Shown: positions 17,154-25,842 of the stretch, piece by piece
Position numbering within the stretch: the first letter of the stretch is position 1
How the letters are laid out: the number at the start of each line of letters is the position of its first letter
Assembly (NCBI GenBank): GCA_022844225.1
Contig: JALHMC010000018.1
Span: 11,330 to 75,329 of the forward strand
Source of the DNA: Hyphomicrobiaceae bacterium
GTDB taxonomy: Bacteria; Pseudomonadota; Alphaproteobacteria; Rhizobiales; Hyphomicrobiaceae
DNA: 64,000 bases
Direction of reading: 5' to 3'
Translations under genes and position numbers: made by a program
The notes under the pieces: generated by a model
The model's input: only the letters and a program-made list of their open reading frames with translations
Databases searched by the model: none
What the model was told of the DNA's origin: nothing

Positions 17154-18824
17154 CTACGCGCCCGGGAACGCGCGCTCGATGATGGCGCGCGCATCGGTCC
17201 AATCGATACCTTGGCCGTAAGTGGCACGCGGAGCGCCGGAGAGACGGCTGGCTATGAACGCATCGGCGATCGCGGGTGGCGCGTGACTGCGCAACACGGC
17301 GCCCGCCGCCACGACCGCCAAGATCTCGACAAGCTGGCGGGCGCGCCTGTCGAGCGAGCGCGGATCGTGCAGAATCGCCTCGACCCTCGCGAGGCTAGCT
17401 TTCAGATGCGGGTCGCTGGCGGCGACCTCGGAAAGATCCTCGACGACCATGCCAACGACATCCGGCTCACGCTGGAGCACGCGGAGTACATCGAGCACCA
17501 TGACGTTGCCGGAGCCCTCCCAGATCGAGTTCACCGGCACTTCCCGGTAGAGACGCGCAACGAGCCCGTCCTCGACATAACCGTTGCCGCCGAGACATTC
17601 CATGGCCTCGGCCACGAGCGGCGGCGCCAGCTTGCACACCCAATATTTGACGATGGGAGTCATCAATCGAACGAACGCCCGGGCACGCGGATCGTCCACG
17701 TGATCGACGGCGCGGGCGAGCCGGAACACGAGGGCCGTGGCTGCCTCCACGTCGAGCGCCATATCGGCCAGAACCTCCGTCATCACGGGCGACTCGAGCA
17801 GGGGGCGTCCGAACACGAAGCGGTGGCGGGCGTGATGGACAGCGTTCGCCATTGCCAAGCGCATGAGGCCGGCCGAGGAGACCGCACAGTCAAGTCGCGT
17901 GGCAGAGACCATTCCGATAATCGTCGCGACGCCGCGGCCCTCCTCACCGACGAGCCAGGCGTGAGCTCGATCGAACTCGACCTCGGCGGAGGCGTTGGAG
18001 CGATTTCCGAGCTTGTCCTTGAGCCGTTGCAAGTGCAGCCCGTTGAGTGTGCCGTCGGGACGAAAGCGCGGCATCAGGAAACATGACAGACCGCCGGGCG
18101 CCTGGGCCAGCACGAGAAACGCGTCACTCATGGGCGCGGACAGGAACCACTTGTGACCGGTGAGAATGTACTCACCCGTTGCCGGATGGCCGGCAGGATC
18201 GGCACGGGTGGTGTTGGCGCGCACATCTGTGCCGCCCTGCTTCTCGGTCATACCCATGCCGATCGTCGCGCCGGTCTTCGTGTGCGCGGGACGGAAGCGG
18301 CGGTCGTAGCTGGGGCTGAGAAGGCGCGGCAGCCACGCCTCGGCGAGATCTGGCGCTGCGAGAAGTGCCGGCACTGCCGCGCTGGTCATCGTAAGCGGAC
18401 AGACGTGCCCCGCTTCCATCTGTACCGCGAGATAGAGCCGCGCGGCTCTGATGACATTGCGACCGGGGCGCGGCACTTCGCCGTCCTGGATGAGGTGGTC
18501 CCAGGCTCCGGAGATCAGACCGGCAGCCACACTCTCAGTCATGAGTGCGTGATAGGCGGGATGATACTCGACGAAATCGCGGCGTCGGCCCTTCTGGTCG
18601 AACGCTTGCAGAGAGGGTGGATGGGCGTTGGCCTGCCGTCCGAGTTCGAGCGCGTCCGCGGAGCCGCAGTAACGCGCGAACGCCGCCAGAGCCGGTATAT
18701 CGTGGCCTTCACCGGCCTCCCGCGCAACGGCTTCCGCGAGAGCAGCATCCGTTGCGAGGAGATCGATGTCCGCAAACGGAGGGCTCTGGTTGGTCACCTC
18801 ATGGGGGGCGGTGGGCGGCAGCAT
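17154..18824 (-). CDS. AidB-like acyl-CoA dehydrogenase family flavoprotein
   Basis: A 556-residue FAD enzyme, longer than ordinary acyl-CoA dehydrogenases (about 380-400) and matching the AidB subgroup. Diagnostic stretches are GMGMTEKQGGTDVRANTT (FAD/substrate loop), HKWFLSAPMSDAFLVLAQ, KLGNRSNASAEVEFD, AMECLGGNGYVEDG and NSIWEGSGNVMVLDVLR. E. coli AidB is induced by alkylation stress and shows weak isovaleryl-CoA dehydrogenase activity, but orthologues in catabolic neighbourhoods may simply oxidise acyl-CoAs. Here it leads a group with two SDRs, which fits acyl-CoA or alcohol catabolism as well as stress protection. No ada or alkA gene is adjacent. Confidence 0.9.
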   Translation of the reverse strand: MLPPTAPHEVTNQSPPFADIDLLATDAALAEAVAREAGEGHDIPALAAFARYCGSADALELGRQANAHPPSLQAFDQKGRRRDFVEYHPAYHALMTESVAAGLISGAWDHLIQDGEVPRPGRNVIRAARLYLAVQMEAGHVCPLTMTSAAVPALLAAPDLAEAWLPRLLSPSYDRRFRPAHTKTGATIGMGMTEKQGGTDVRANTTRADPAGHPATGEYILTGHKWFLSAPMSDAFLVLAQAPGGLSCFLMPRFRPDGTLNGLHLQRLKDKLGNRSNASAEVEFDRAHAWLVGEEGRGVATIIGMVSATRLDCAVSSAGLMRLAMANAVHHARHRFVFGRPLLESPVMTEVLADMALDVEAATALVFRLARAVDHVDDPRARAFVRLMTPIVKYWVCKLAPPLVAEAMECLGGNGYVEDGLVARLYREVPVNSIWEGSGNVMVLDVLRVLQREPDVVGMVVEDLSEVAASDPHLKASLARVEAILHDPRSLDRRARQLVEILAVVAAGAVLRSHAPPAIADAFIASRLSGAPRATYGQGIDWTDARAIIERAFPGA

Positions 18825-18994
18825 GGCATCGTTCCGGCTCTTGAGCGGTCACTGTCGTCCCGGTTTCGGGCAAACAAGTCCGTGAGGCCTGGACTGCACC
18901 GCCATGCTCGATACCATACGCGATATACGCAACGCTGAGCGAAACGGCGTCGGGCAACCGGTGCCGTTTGGACTGTTACTCAAGGCCCGGCCGG

Positions 18995-21034
18995 TCACAT
19001 GCCACCGTTCTCGCCGCGATCAGCGCGGCGCGAGAACTCCGTCTGCCCACCAGACGCGAGGATGCGAGCTTGCTCGACCCAGTTTTCGCGCTCGATGCGC
19101 CCCTTGAAATCAAGGACATGGCTCACCCGCTCGATATCCGCCACGGTCCACTCGGCAATTTGCTCGTAGGTCGTGACACCCATTTGATTGAGCTTCTTCT
19201 CGATGAGCACGCCAATGCCACGGATGCGTTTGAGGTCGTGAGCTTCGCCGGGGCGTGATGCGAACGGGCTCGCCCCGATTGGACGGAGCGCCTCGGACCT
19301 GACGGAACGAAGGCTCGAGAGATCGCCGGACTTCTGCAGCTCCGAAACAACGGTCGCTTCGACCAGAGCCGGCGCCGCAGCGATCGGCGAAGCGGCAGCC
19401 GGCGCCACCGGGCGGACCGCCGCCAGTGCAGCAACGGCAGCGCTGGCTGCAGCCGACACAGCGGTCCCCGACGGCGCCCCGCCGATGCCGGTCGAAGCGC
19501 CCGCAGCATCTAATTTGACCGCCGTCACTGCAGCATCTGAAGTGGACGGCCTTTCGACAGGCTCGCCGAGCACCCGCGTGCTTGGCATGGGTTGCGACGG
19601 TGCCTGCACACGGGTGACCGGCGGCGTCGGCTTGGAGACGTCAGCGTCGGCACCACCGCGATCCAAAACGCGCGGATTAGGCGTCTCACCGCCGCGGGTT
19701 AGATTCTGAGCCTGTTGCACCCAATTTTCACGCTTGATACGGCCCTGGTGTCCGAGCAGCCGGTCGAAACGCTCGACGTCGTTTTCGGTCCACTGCGCGA
19801 TCTGGTCATAGCGGAAGACACCCTGCGCGTAGAGGAGCCGCTCGATCTCCGGCGTGACGCCACCGATGCGCTGCAGCACATCGCGGGCCGCCACCGCCGG
19901 CCGTGCCTCCTGCGCCGTATTGGCGGCCGGGAGCGCAGCGATCGCGGCAGAGCCTGCCGCGGGTCCACGAGGCTCGACCGCGGGAGACGGGTCTTTGCTA
20001 AATTGAGAGAGCGGAGCACCCGTTGTCTCGTCTGCCTTATATGGCCTGGATGCGGCTGCTGCCGCCGCAGCCATCGCGGCAGCCGCTGCCGACGCGGCTT
20101 CGACGCTGATGCGTTCTGCCCGCACCGCCTCGACGGGACGCGGGGCAGGCGGCATGCGCGGCGTCACCGCAGGCGTGGCCGGAACCGCCGTGGCGACCGT
20201 CGCTACTGCCGCGACAGTCTGAGCGGCAGGAGCCCGGGTCTGGACGACCGGCGCCGTGTCCGGACGGGTGTCCGTGGCTCTCGATGCCACGTCTTTGGTG
20301 AGAAGGCTCGAATAATGGGTGTCCTTGCCACTGGCGAGGATTTGCGCCTGCTCGATCCAATTCTCCTGCTCGATACGGCCTTGGAAACCGAGTGCGTGAC
20401 TGATCCGTGCCACGTCCGCCGGCTTCCACGCCCCGATCTCGGCAAATGTCCGAATCCCGAGCCGATGCAGCGTGACCTCGAGTGGCTGATCGATGCTGCG
20501 TATCCGCTTCAGGTCGTCCGCCGGGCGCCCCGCCGGCAGACGCAGGCCCTCGGACGAACGCTGCGTCCCGGCTGAAGGGGCGGCTGCCGTTGCTCCGGTC
20601 GCGGCTGCCCTTGTCTGCTGGGGAGGCGGTGCGGGACTGGCGTGCGGACCGGCCAGCGCCCGCTCGAAGCGCGAGACGGGATCGACTGAAGGGCCCGGCG
20701 AAGGCTGTGCTCGTAACGCCGCTGACGGAGCGCGACGCGACGCCTCGCTCCCAGGCGCCGGCTCGAGAGTATCCGCCCGTCGGAAGGCGTCTCGGACAGG
20801 TGCCGGCGGGGCGACCGGAGTGATCGGCCTCGGCGTGTAGCTCGCCGGCACGGTTTGACGTGCAGCGGCCCCTGCCGCAGCGGCGCTGGCAATGGCACCC
20901 GCCGGCACCATCGTCGGTGAATCCGAACGGACGGCCGACGTGCCGATCATGCGGCGCGCGAGACAGGAAATCCAACAGCCAAGCCCATAGGCCAGCGCGA
21001 GGAGCAGCAATGTCTGCCAAGTAAATGCGATCAT
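18995..21034 (-). CDS. Membrane-anchored protein with three helix-hairpin-helix-like repeats
   Basis: A 679-residue protein with no firm family name. Residues about 4-25 form one transmembrane helix (LLLLALAYGLGCWISC) followed by Arg residues, so the rest is predicted cytoplasmic. Three copies of a roughly 65-residue helical unit lie near residues 173-241, 385-451 and 598-665. Each reads LKRI(R/G)GI...G(V/I)..(Y/F)..IA.WT..D(V/I)ER..., then a G-R-I-x-R/Q-E-N-W-V/I-x-Q-A ending. The unit resembles the C-terminal extension of alphaproteobacterial NuoE and HhH modules. The linkers are Ala/Pro/Val-rich and probably disordered. A GGGGGAGA ribosome-binding site precedes the ATG. It is the third gene of the envelope locus. 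Confidence 0.8.
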   Translation of the reverse strand: MIAFTWQTLLLLALAYGLGCWISCLARRMIGTSAVRSDSPTMVPAGAIASAAAAGAAARQTVPASYTPRPITPVAPPAPVRDAFRRADTLEPAPGSEASRRAPSAALRAQPSPGPSVDPVSRFERALAGPHASPAPPPQQTRAAATGATAAAPSAGTQRSSEGLRLPAGRPADDLKRIRSIDQPLEVTLHRLGIRTFAEIGAWKPADVARISHALGFQGRIEQENWIEQAQILASGKDTHYSSLLTKDVASRATDTRPDTAPVVQTRAPAAQTVAAVATVATAVPATPAVTPRMPPAPRPVEAVRAERISVEAASAAAAAMAAAAAAASRPYKADETTGAPLSQFSKDPSPAVEPRGPAAGSAAIAALPAANTAQEARPAVAARDVLQRIGGVTPEIERLLYAQGVFRYDQIAQWTENDVERFDRLLGHQGRIKRENWVQQAQNLTRGGETPNPRVLDRGGADADVSKPTPPVTRVQAPSQPMPSTRVLGEPVERPSTSDAAVTAVKLDAAGASTGIGGAPSGTAVSAAASAAVAALAAVRPVAPAAASPIAAAPALVEATVVSELQKSGDLSSLRSVRSEALRPIGASPFASRPGEAHDLKRIRGIGVLIEKKLNQMGVTTYEQIAEWTVADIERVSHVLDFKGRIERENWVEQARILASGGQTEFSRRADRGENGGM

Positions 21035-21073
21035 GCGATTCCGTCTCCCCCGAACGCAACACTTACGAGCAGG

Positions 21074-21181
21074 TTAGCCCTTGTCGTTTTCCACCGGACT
21101 GCAAGTGGCCCAACCGACGACGAGACCGACTGCAAACGCGATCGCCACGTACCAGAACAGCTGAATGAAGAGATAGCTCAT
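21074..21181 (-). CDS. Small 35-residue single-pass membrane protein
   Basis: An uncatalogued short gene: ATG at 21181, TAA at 21074-21076. It has a good ribosome-binding site (GAGAGG, 4 nt before the ATG). The product starts MSYLFIQLFWYVAIAF and continues into a GLVVG glycine pair and WATC, forming one hydrophobic helix of about 22 residues, followed by a polar tail SPVENDKG. It sits 38 bp after the OmpA-type gene and 39 bp before the HhH-repeat gene on the same strand, so it is very likely translated as part of the operon. The glycine-rich helix resembles the anchor of the downstream protein (GLGCW), suggesting helix-helix packing in the membrane. Confidence 0.7.
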   Translation of the reverse strand: MSYLFIQLFWYVAIAFAVGLVVGWATCSPVENDKG

Positions 21182-21219
21182 GACACCTCTCGATCGCCTC
21201 GTGCCTGCTAATGCAGACG

Positions 21220-23583
21220 CTATTGCCGGATTTTGACCACGAACTCGATACGCCTGTTCATGGCGCGTCCCTCGGGTGTGGCGTTGTCGGCGATACTGCG
21301 GTTCTGCCCATATCCGATGGCAACCAGACGGCTGGGCTCCACGCCCGCTCGCGACAGATACTCACGCACGGAGTTGGCACGGCGATCCGAAAGACGCTGG
21401 TTTCGCTCCGGTGTGCCTTCCGAGTCCGTGTGACCTTCGATCTCCACGATCAACGATGGACAACGGTTCGCCGCGTCAGCGACCTTGTTGAGCGTCGGGA
21501 AACTGGCAGGGTCCAGGTCGAAACTCGCTCGGCTGAAATTAATGATGCCTTCGCGCACGACCCTGGATAACGCCTCCTGACAGACATCGACGACCTTCTC
21601 CTCCTCGGTTCTCGGTCGGGCCGGTGGCGCGGCCTTCAATGCTGCCGAGCGGCGGCGCTCGTCATCAGCTTCCTTACGGGCAGCCTCGGCACGACGGCGC
21701 TCCTCATCCGCTTCCTTACGGACAGCCTCGGTACGACGGCGCTCTTCATCCGCCTGCTGGCGGGCGGCAGCCTCGGCACGACGACGCTCCTCCTCCGCCT
21801 GCTGACGGACGGCAGCCTCGGCACGACGGCGCTCCTCTTCCGCCTGCTGGCGGGCGGCAGCTTCGGCACGACGACGCTCCTCATCCGCCTGTTGACGCGC
21901 GGAAACAGCCTCGGCACGACGGCGCTCCTCTTCCGCCTGCTGGCGGGCAGCAGCCTCCGCACGACGACGCTCCTCCTCCGCCTGTTGGCGTGCGGAAGCA
22001 GCCTCGGCACGGCGGCGCTCCTCATCGGCCTGCTGGCGGGCGGCAGCCTCCGCACGGCGGCGTTCTTCGTCGGCGCGACGACGCTCGAGATCTGATTGCG
22101 AACGACGCAGTTCCTCAGCCCGACGCTCAGCTTCCAGTCGGGCAACTTCCTCCCTGCGGCGTCCCTCCTCCTCCCGCGCCTGAATGGTTGTCTGGTCCAG
22201 CGTTACGCGGACCTCAGCGTCGCAGGCTGCGCCAGCACTTGCCCGGACCTCGACAGGCAGCGACTGAACAAGTTGCTCAGCATCTGTCGTGCCTTTGATC
22301 AGAAGCCGCTGGCCAGTGATGGCAACCTCGCCGCCGCTCAGTTTCTGAAGGGCGCCGAGGGCCACTTCGATGCACTGCGCCCACCCTGCCGGTTGACCGG
22401 CCCCAAGCTGCAACTCGTCACGGACACGACGGCCTGCAAACCGCTGACGTGCAATTGCGAGGACAGCCGCGCGCGCCCTCTCATCCGGCACATAGCCTGT
22501 GAGCGCGATCACATCGGCTTCGGCCCTCGCCATCGTCTCGTAAGGGGAGACAGTCTTGACGGCGGGCTCGCGATGCCGGATCTCGCCTGCGGTCCGGAAC
22601 GACGCCAGGACTCCGCTTCGCATAGCGCCCTCGACCTGACCAGCCCGATCCGACGTCGCGGCGAGCCCATTCAAGCTCGCAGATTTGTCGCGTATCTCTC
22701 CTGTTCCCTCCTCCAGCCGACCGAGTTGCTCGAGAATAGCGGTGGCCACCATCGCGAATTGGTCGGGAGCTCCGGACGCCGGCTCCATGCGGTCGACCAC
22801 CTTTGTCTCGGGAGCAAGACGGCGGGTCGCGCGCAACAGATCTTCGCGGATCGCGTCGCTCGGCACGTGGCCTACGAGCTGTACTTCAGTCGCCTGGCGT
22901 CGCGCCGACCACATGAACGGCGAGGCGCGCGGTGGGCGTACGGCTTCACTTTTGAGGCGGATTCCATCTGGCATCTGGCCGGTCAAGGCCGACTTTACCG
23001 CGCGATAACTGCGCGCATCGATGGCATCGCCGCGTACGGAAAGGCTGGTATCCTCGAGGTCGACCACTCCCTCGCGCAACATCGTCAACTGCTTTAGCCC
23101 GAAGCCGACGCCGCCGAGCCATATGTCGACGGGCGGGGCGCCCCGGGCGAGCTTCATGCGATCATCGATATCGAGAGCCGGAAAACTCGCCTTGACCATG
23201 CCGGCGACATCGCGCCGTGTCTTCTCGTTGGGAACGAGACCATCGAGGCGGATCCGGTCGTTGCGGCGCACCGCGCTCCACTCGTATCGCTTGGCCTCGG
23301 CGATCAGGTAGACGCGATTATCGACAACGCGGACCCCCATCGTGTCGAGGGTCGCAGACATGGCTTGCGCCTGATCGGCTTCGCTGATGGCGTGGCCCGA
23401 GAGAACCGCATCTCGTCCCTCGAAGGCGACGTCGGCCCAGGCATGTCCGTTACGTTCGAGGACCGTCTTGGTGCGCGACGCGAGGTCGGCCTCGATCCGG
23501 CCGCGCTCCCCGAGGATCGCGATCGCACCGAGCATGAGGATCGGAATCAACCCCCATAGCCAACGCCACGGATTGCACTTCAT
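21220..23583 (-). CDS. OmpA-family protein with BON-like segments and long coiled-coil repeat
   Basis: A 787-residue envelope protein. Residues about 8-27 are one membrane helix (LWGLIPILMLGAIAIL), and most of the chain lies in the periplasm. Residues 30 to about 470 contain several BON-like alpha/beta segments (for example VVDNRVYLIAEAKRYEW, LVGHVPSDAIREDLL, ALTGYVPDERARAAVL). Residues about 480-650 are a highly charged coiled coil built from around ten 14-16-residue units of the type EERRRAEAAARQQA. The C-terminal 110 residues are an OmpA peptidoglycan-binding domain (VEIEGHTDSEGTPERN, LSDRRANSVREYL). The start at 23583 has GGAGAG 5 nt upstream, which an ATG at 23595 lacks. It is the first gene of the three-gene locus. 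Confidence 0.87.
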   Translation of the reverse strand: MKCNPWRWLWGLIPILMLGAIAILGERGRIEADLASRTKTVLERNGHAWADVAFEGRDAVLSGHAISEADQAQAMSATLDTMGVRVVDNRVYLIAEAKRYEWSAVRRNDRIRLDGLVPNEKTRRDVAGMVKASFPALDIDDRMKLARGAPPVDIWLGGVGFGLKQLTMLREGVVDLEDTSLSVRGDAIDARSYRAVKSALTGQMPDGIRLKSEAVRPPRASPFMWSARRQATEVQLVGHVPSDAIREDLLRATRRLAPETKVVDRMEPASGAPDQFAMVATAILEQLGRLEEGTGEIRDKSASLNGLAATSDRAGQVEGAMRSGVLASFRTAGEIRHREPAVKTVSPYETMARAEADVIALTGYVPDERARAAVLAIARQRFAGRRVRDELQLGAGQPAGWAQCIEVALGALQKLSGGEVAITGQRLLIKGTTDAEQLVQSLPVEVRASAGAACDAEVRVTLDQTTIQAREEEGRRREEVARLEAERRAEELRRSQSDLERRRADEERRRAEAAARQQADEERRRAEAASARQQAEEERRRAEAAARQQAEEERRRAEAVSARQQADEERRRAEAAARQQAEEERRRAEAAVRQQAEEERRRAEAAARQQADEERRRTEAVRKEADEERRRAEAARKEADDERRRSAALKAAPPARPRTEEEKVVDVCQEALSRVVREGIINFSRASFDLDPASFPTLNKVADAANRCPSLIVEIEGHTDSEGTPERNQRLSDRRANSVREYLSRAGVEPSRLVAIGYGQNRSIADNATPEGRAMNRRIEFVVKIRQ
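21640..22085. repeat. Coiled-coil coding repeat array (42-48 bp units)
   Basis: About ten imperfect direct repeats encode the charged EERRRAEA-type units of the OmpA-family protein. Unit length varies between 42, 45 and 48 bp, always keeping the frame. The copies are nearly identical at DNA level, so copy number may vary between strains. Confidence 0.9.
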
Positions 23584-23989
23584 TACGCTCTCCATCCCAC
23601 CAACCGCGAGCCCCAGGCCAATGCTGGCCTTACGCGGCTACCCCACGCCCCTGCGCCCCTCCACAACCTAGCCCGGTGAACCGTCCGTGACGCTGCGGCG
23701 CCCCACACCGCATTCGGTTACGAACTACAAGCACGCGATCGCCTTGTGCGTCACCGAAGCGATCGCAGGTTCCCACGTGTCCCATGCTTGCGAGGCGCAC
23801 TATAGTCAATCTCAGAGCACGTTTCCAATAGCGCGCTCAGGCGAAGAGCTTGGTGCGAAAGGTTGGCAATCGACGCCCGCGCGCGTGCCATCGATCGCGG
23901 TTATGCCGGCCGAACACGCACCTGGGAGGGCGTTGCCGCCAAGTGCGCACAGACGGCTATGAGGCGCAAATGCAGGGCTTAGCCGACAC
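23584..23989. other. Intergenic region, nothing recognised
   Basis: About 400 bp between the OmpA-type gene and the end of the acyl-CoA dehydrogenase gene. It should contain the leftward promoter of the envelope locus; TTGACT on the minus strand near 23810 is a possible -35 element. A 91-codon frame on the plus strand has no recognisable homology or coding look. No RNA gene is seen. Confidence 0.5.
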
Positions 23990-25141
23990 TCAGGCGCGAT
24001 TTCCCGCCAGCAGCTTGCGGGAGACGACAACCCGCATGATCTCGTTCGTCCCTTCCAGGATCTGGTGCACGCGGAGGTCCCGCACCAGCTTCTCCAGTCC
24101 ATAATCTTTCAGATAACCGTAACCTCCGTGCAACTGTAGTGCCTCGTTGCACACATTGAAGCCGATGTCGGTCGCATAGCGCTTGGCCATCGCCGAGTAC
24201 ATCGTTGCCTGGGGATCCGCGCGATCGAGCGCATCGGCGGCCCGATAGATCATGAGGCGGCCGGCCTCGAGGTCCGTGGCCATGTCTGCCAGTTTGAACT
24301 GAACGGCCTGGAAGGACGCGAGCTCCGCGCCGAAAGCCTTGCGCTCGTGAACATAGCCGCGGGCCTTGTCGAGCGCCGCCCAGGCGGCGCCCAGCGAGCA
24401 GGCACCGATGTTGACGCGACCGCCGTCGAGGCCAGACATGGCGAACTTGAAACCCTGCCCTTCGATACCACCGACGAGATGGCTCGCAGGGATGCGGCAA
24501 CCATCGAGGATCACCTGCCGCGTCGGCTGGGCATTCCAGCCCATCTTCTTCTCGTTTGGACCAAACGAAAGACCGGGCGTATCCTTGAGAATGACGAACG
24601 CGGAGATGCCACCGGGCCCGTCCTGCCCGGTTCGCGCAAAGAGGAAATAGAAGTCGGTCGCACCCGCCCCTGAGATGAATTGCTTGGTGCCGTCCAGAAC
24701 GTAGCTGTCACCGTCACGGCGCGCGGTCGTCCGCAACGCGGCCGCATCGGAGCCGGCACCCGGCTCGGTCAGGCAGTAGGAGGCGAGCCAATCCATGGAG
24801 GCGAGCTTGGGCATCCAAGCGTCGATCTGATCGGCGGTGCCGTACTTGCCAAGCATCCAGGCGACCATATTGTGGATCGAGATGTATGAGGAGATCGCAG
24901 GGCAGCCATACGCGAGCGCTTCGAAGATCAGGGCTCCGTCCAGACGAGAAAGCCCGGAACCACCCTTTTCGGCGTCGACGTAGATCGCCGCCATGCCGAG
25001 TGCGGCGGTTTCGCGGATGACGTCGACGGGAAAATGGCTTTTCTCATCCCACTCGGAGGCCTTAGGTGCGATGCGCTCACGAGCGAACGCGAGGGCCGTC
25101 TCCTGGATGGCTGCCTGCTCGTCGGTGAGGGAGAAATGCAT
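23990..25141 (-). CDS. Acyl-CoA dehydrogenase (isobutyryl-CoA dehydrogenase-like)
   Basis: A 383-residue FAD-dependent acyl-CoA dehydrogenase of standard length. It starts MHFSLTDEQAAIQETALAFA and carries CLTEPGAGSDAAALRT (signature 1), GTKQFISGAGATD, QLHGGYGYLKDYGLEKLVRD (signature 2), and the catalytic-base region ILEGTNEIMR. The overall pattern is closest to ACAD8/isobutyryl-CoA dehydrogenases of valine breakdown, but short branched-chain specificity is inferred only. The ATG at 25141 has GGAG 7 nt upstream; the 61-residue upstream extension of the frame shows no homology. Electrons would pass to ETF. The gene is divergent from a small membrane protein gene. Confidence 0.9.
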   Translation of the reverse strand: MHFSLTDEQAAIQETALAFARERIAPKASEWDEKSHFPVDVIRETAALGMAAIYVDAEKGGSGLSRLDGALIFEALAYGCPAISSYISIHNMVAWMLGKYGTADQIDAWMPKLASMDWLASYCLTEPGAGSDAAALRTTARRDGDSYVLDGTKQFISGAGATDFYFLFARTGQDGPGGISAFVILKDTPGLSFGPNEKKMGWNAQPTRQVILDGCRIPASHLVGGIEGQGFKFAMSGLDGGRVNIGACSLGAAWAALDKARGYVHERKAFGAELASFQAVQFKLADMATDLEAGRLMIYRAADALDRADPQATMYSAMAKRYATDIGFNVCNEALQLHGGYGYLKDYGLEKLVRDLRVHQILEGTNEIMRVVVSRKLLAGNRA

Positions 25142-25241
25142 GACCGCTCCGCGAAACGTTAACGATGCCGAGGCCCGCCACGCGACGCGCTCAGGGCCGA
25201 TGTTGTCAATTAGCGCCAGTTCCTCCGGTGAGGAAGCGGGA

Positions 25242-25793
25242 ATGGACAGGAGCAGAGCAGAACCATCCGACATGGCCGAGCCGTTGGTCGTGCGCTCGCA
25301 CGTCATGCCCTGGGGATTTGTCATTGCATTGCCCCTCGCGCTCGCCTTCGCCTATGTCGGGGCATGGGGCCTGGATCTCGGCCTTGCTCCGGAGGCGATC
25401 GTCGAGGAACAGGCGCCGCTCTGGATCTTCAGCCTCCCACTCTTGGCGTTCTCGCTGTTTCTCTTCCTCATCGGGGTCGGCGAGTTGGCGACCTACCTGA
25501 AGCCGGCAGTGGCCATCGTCGTCGATGCGAGCGGGGTCACCACCCACGGTATGCTCGGCGCGAGACGAATGGCGTGGGACGACGTCGTCGATAGCCGCAT
25601 CGAGGGGGGGCAGCTTACACTCAGAGGTCTTGTCAAACCGAGCAAGGGGACACGAGAGCTCCGTCTCAATTTCAACCGTCTCGAGATCGAGCCGGCCCGC
25701 CTCATCCAGCGGATCGCAGCGCACCGTCCCGACCTGGTACCGCCCCCGCTACGCCCCTCGAGCATTCAGGAAAAGCCAGGCGACATTGCGTAA
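25242..25793 (+). CDS. Membrane protein with PH-like C-terminal domain, function unknown
   Basis: About 183 residues. Two transmembrane helices lie near residues 20-43 (FVIALPLALAFAYVGAWGL) and 55-78 (WIFSLPLLAFSLFLFLIGVG). A soluble domain of about 100 residues follows, with the alternating pattern VDASGVTTHGMLGARRMAWDD, then LRLNFNRLEI, typical of bacterial PH (bPH) folds. I do not recognise a named family. The start at 25242 has GAGG 8 nt upstream; the ATG at 25272 (MAEPLVV) is an alternative. It is divergent from the acyl-CoA dehydrogenase and 50 bp upstream of the DUF3574 gene. Confidence 0.65.
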   Translation: MDRSRAEPSDMAEPLVVRSHVMPWGFVIALPLALAFAYVGAWGLDLGLAPEAIVEEQAPLWIFSLPLLAFSLFLFLIGVGELATYLKPAVAIVVDASGVTTHGMLGARRMAWDDVVDSRIEGGQLTLRGLVKPSKGTRELRLNFNRLEIEPARLIQRIAAHRPDLVPPPLRPSSIQEKPGDIA

Positions 25794-25842
25794 CACATAC
25801 TGATCCAGCCCCCCATTTGCGGGCGAGACGAGGCGAAATGCC

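Noticed and set aside
21640-22085. Repeat array that could be mistaken for a CRISPR
   Set aside because: Units are 42-48 bp, contiguous, without unique spacers, and keep one reading frame.
21624-22298. Plus-strand Pro/His/Gly-rich repetitive frame resembling a structural protein
   Set aside because: It is antisense to the OmpA-family coiled coil; the periodicity comes from the real EERRRAEA repeats.
23687-23962. 91-codon plus-strand ORF in the gap before the acyl-CoA dehydrogenase
   Set aside because: It has no domain, no ribosome-binding site and no conserved look; the region is more likely promoter DNA.
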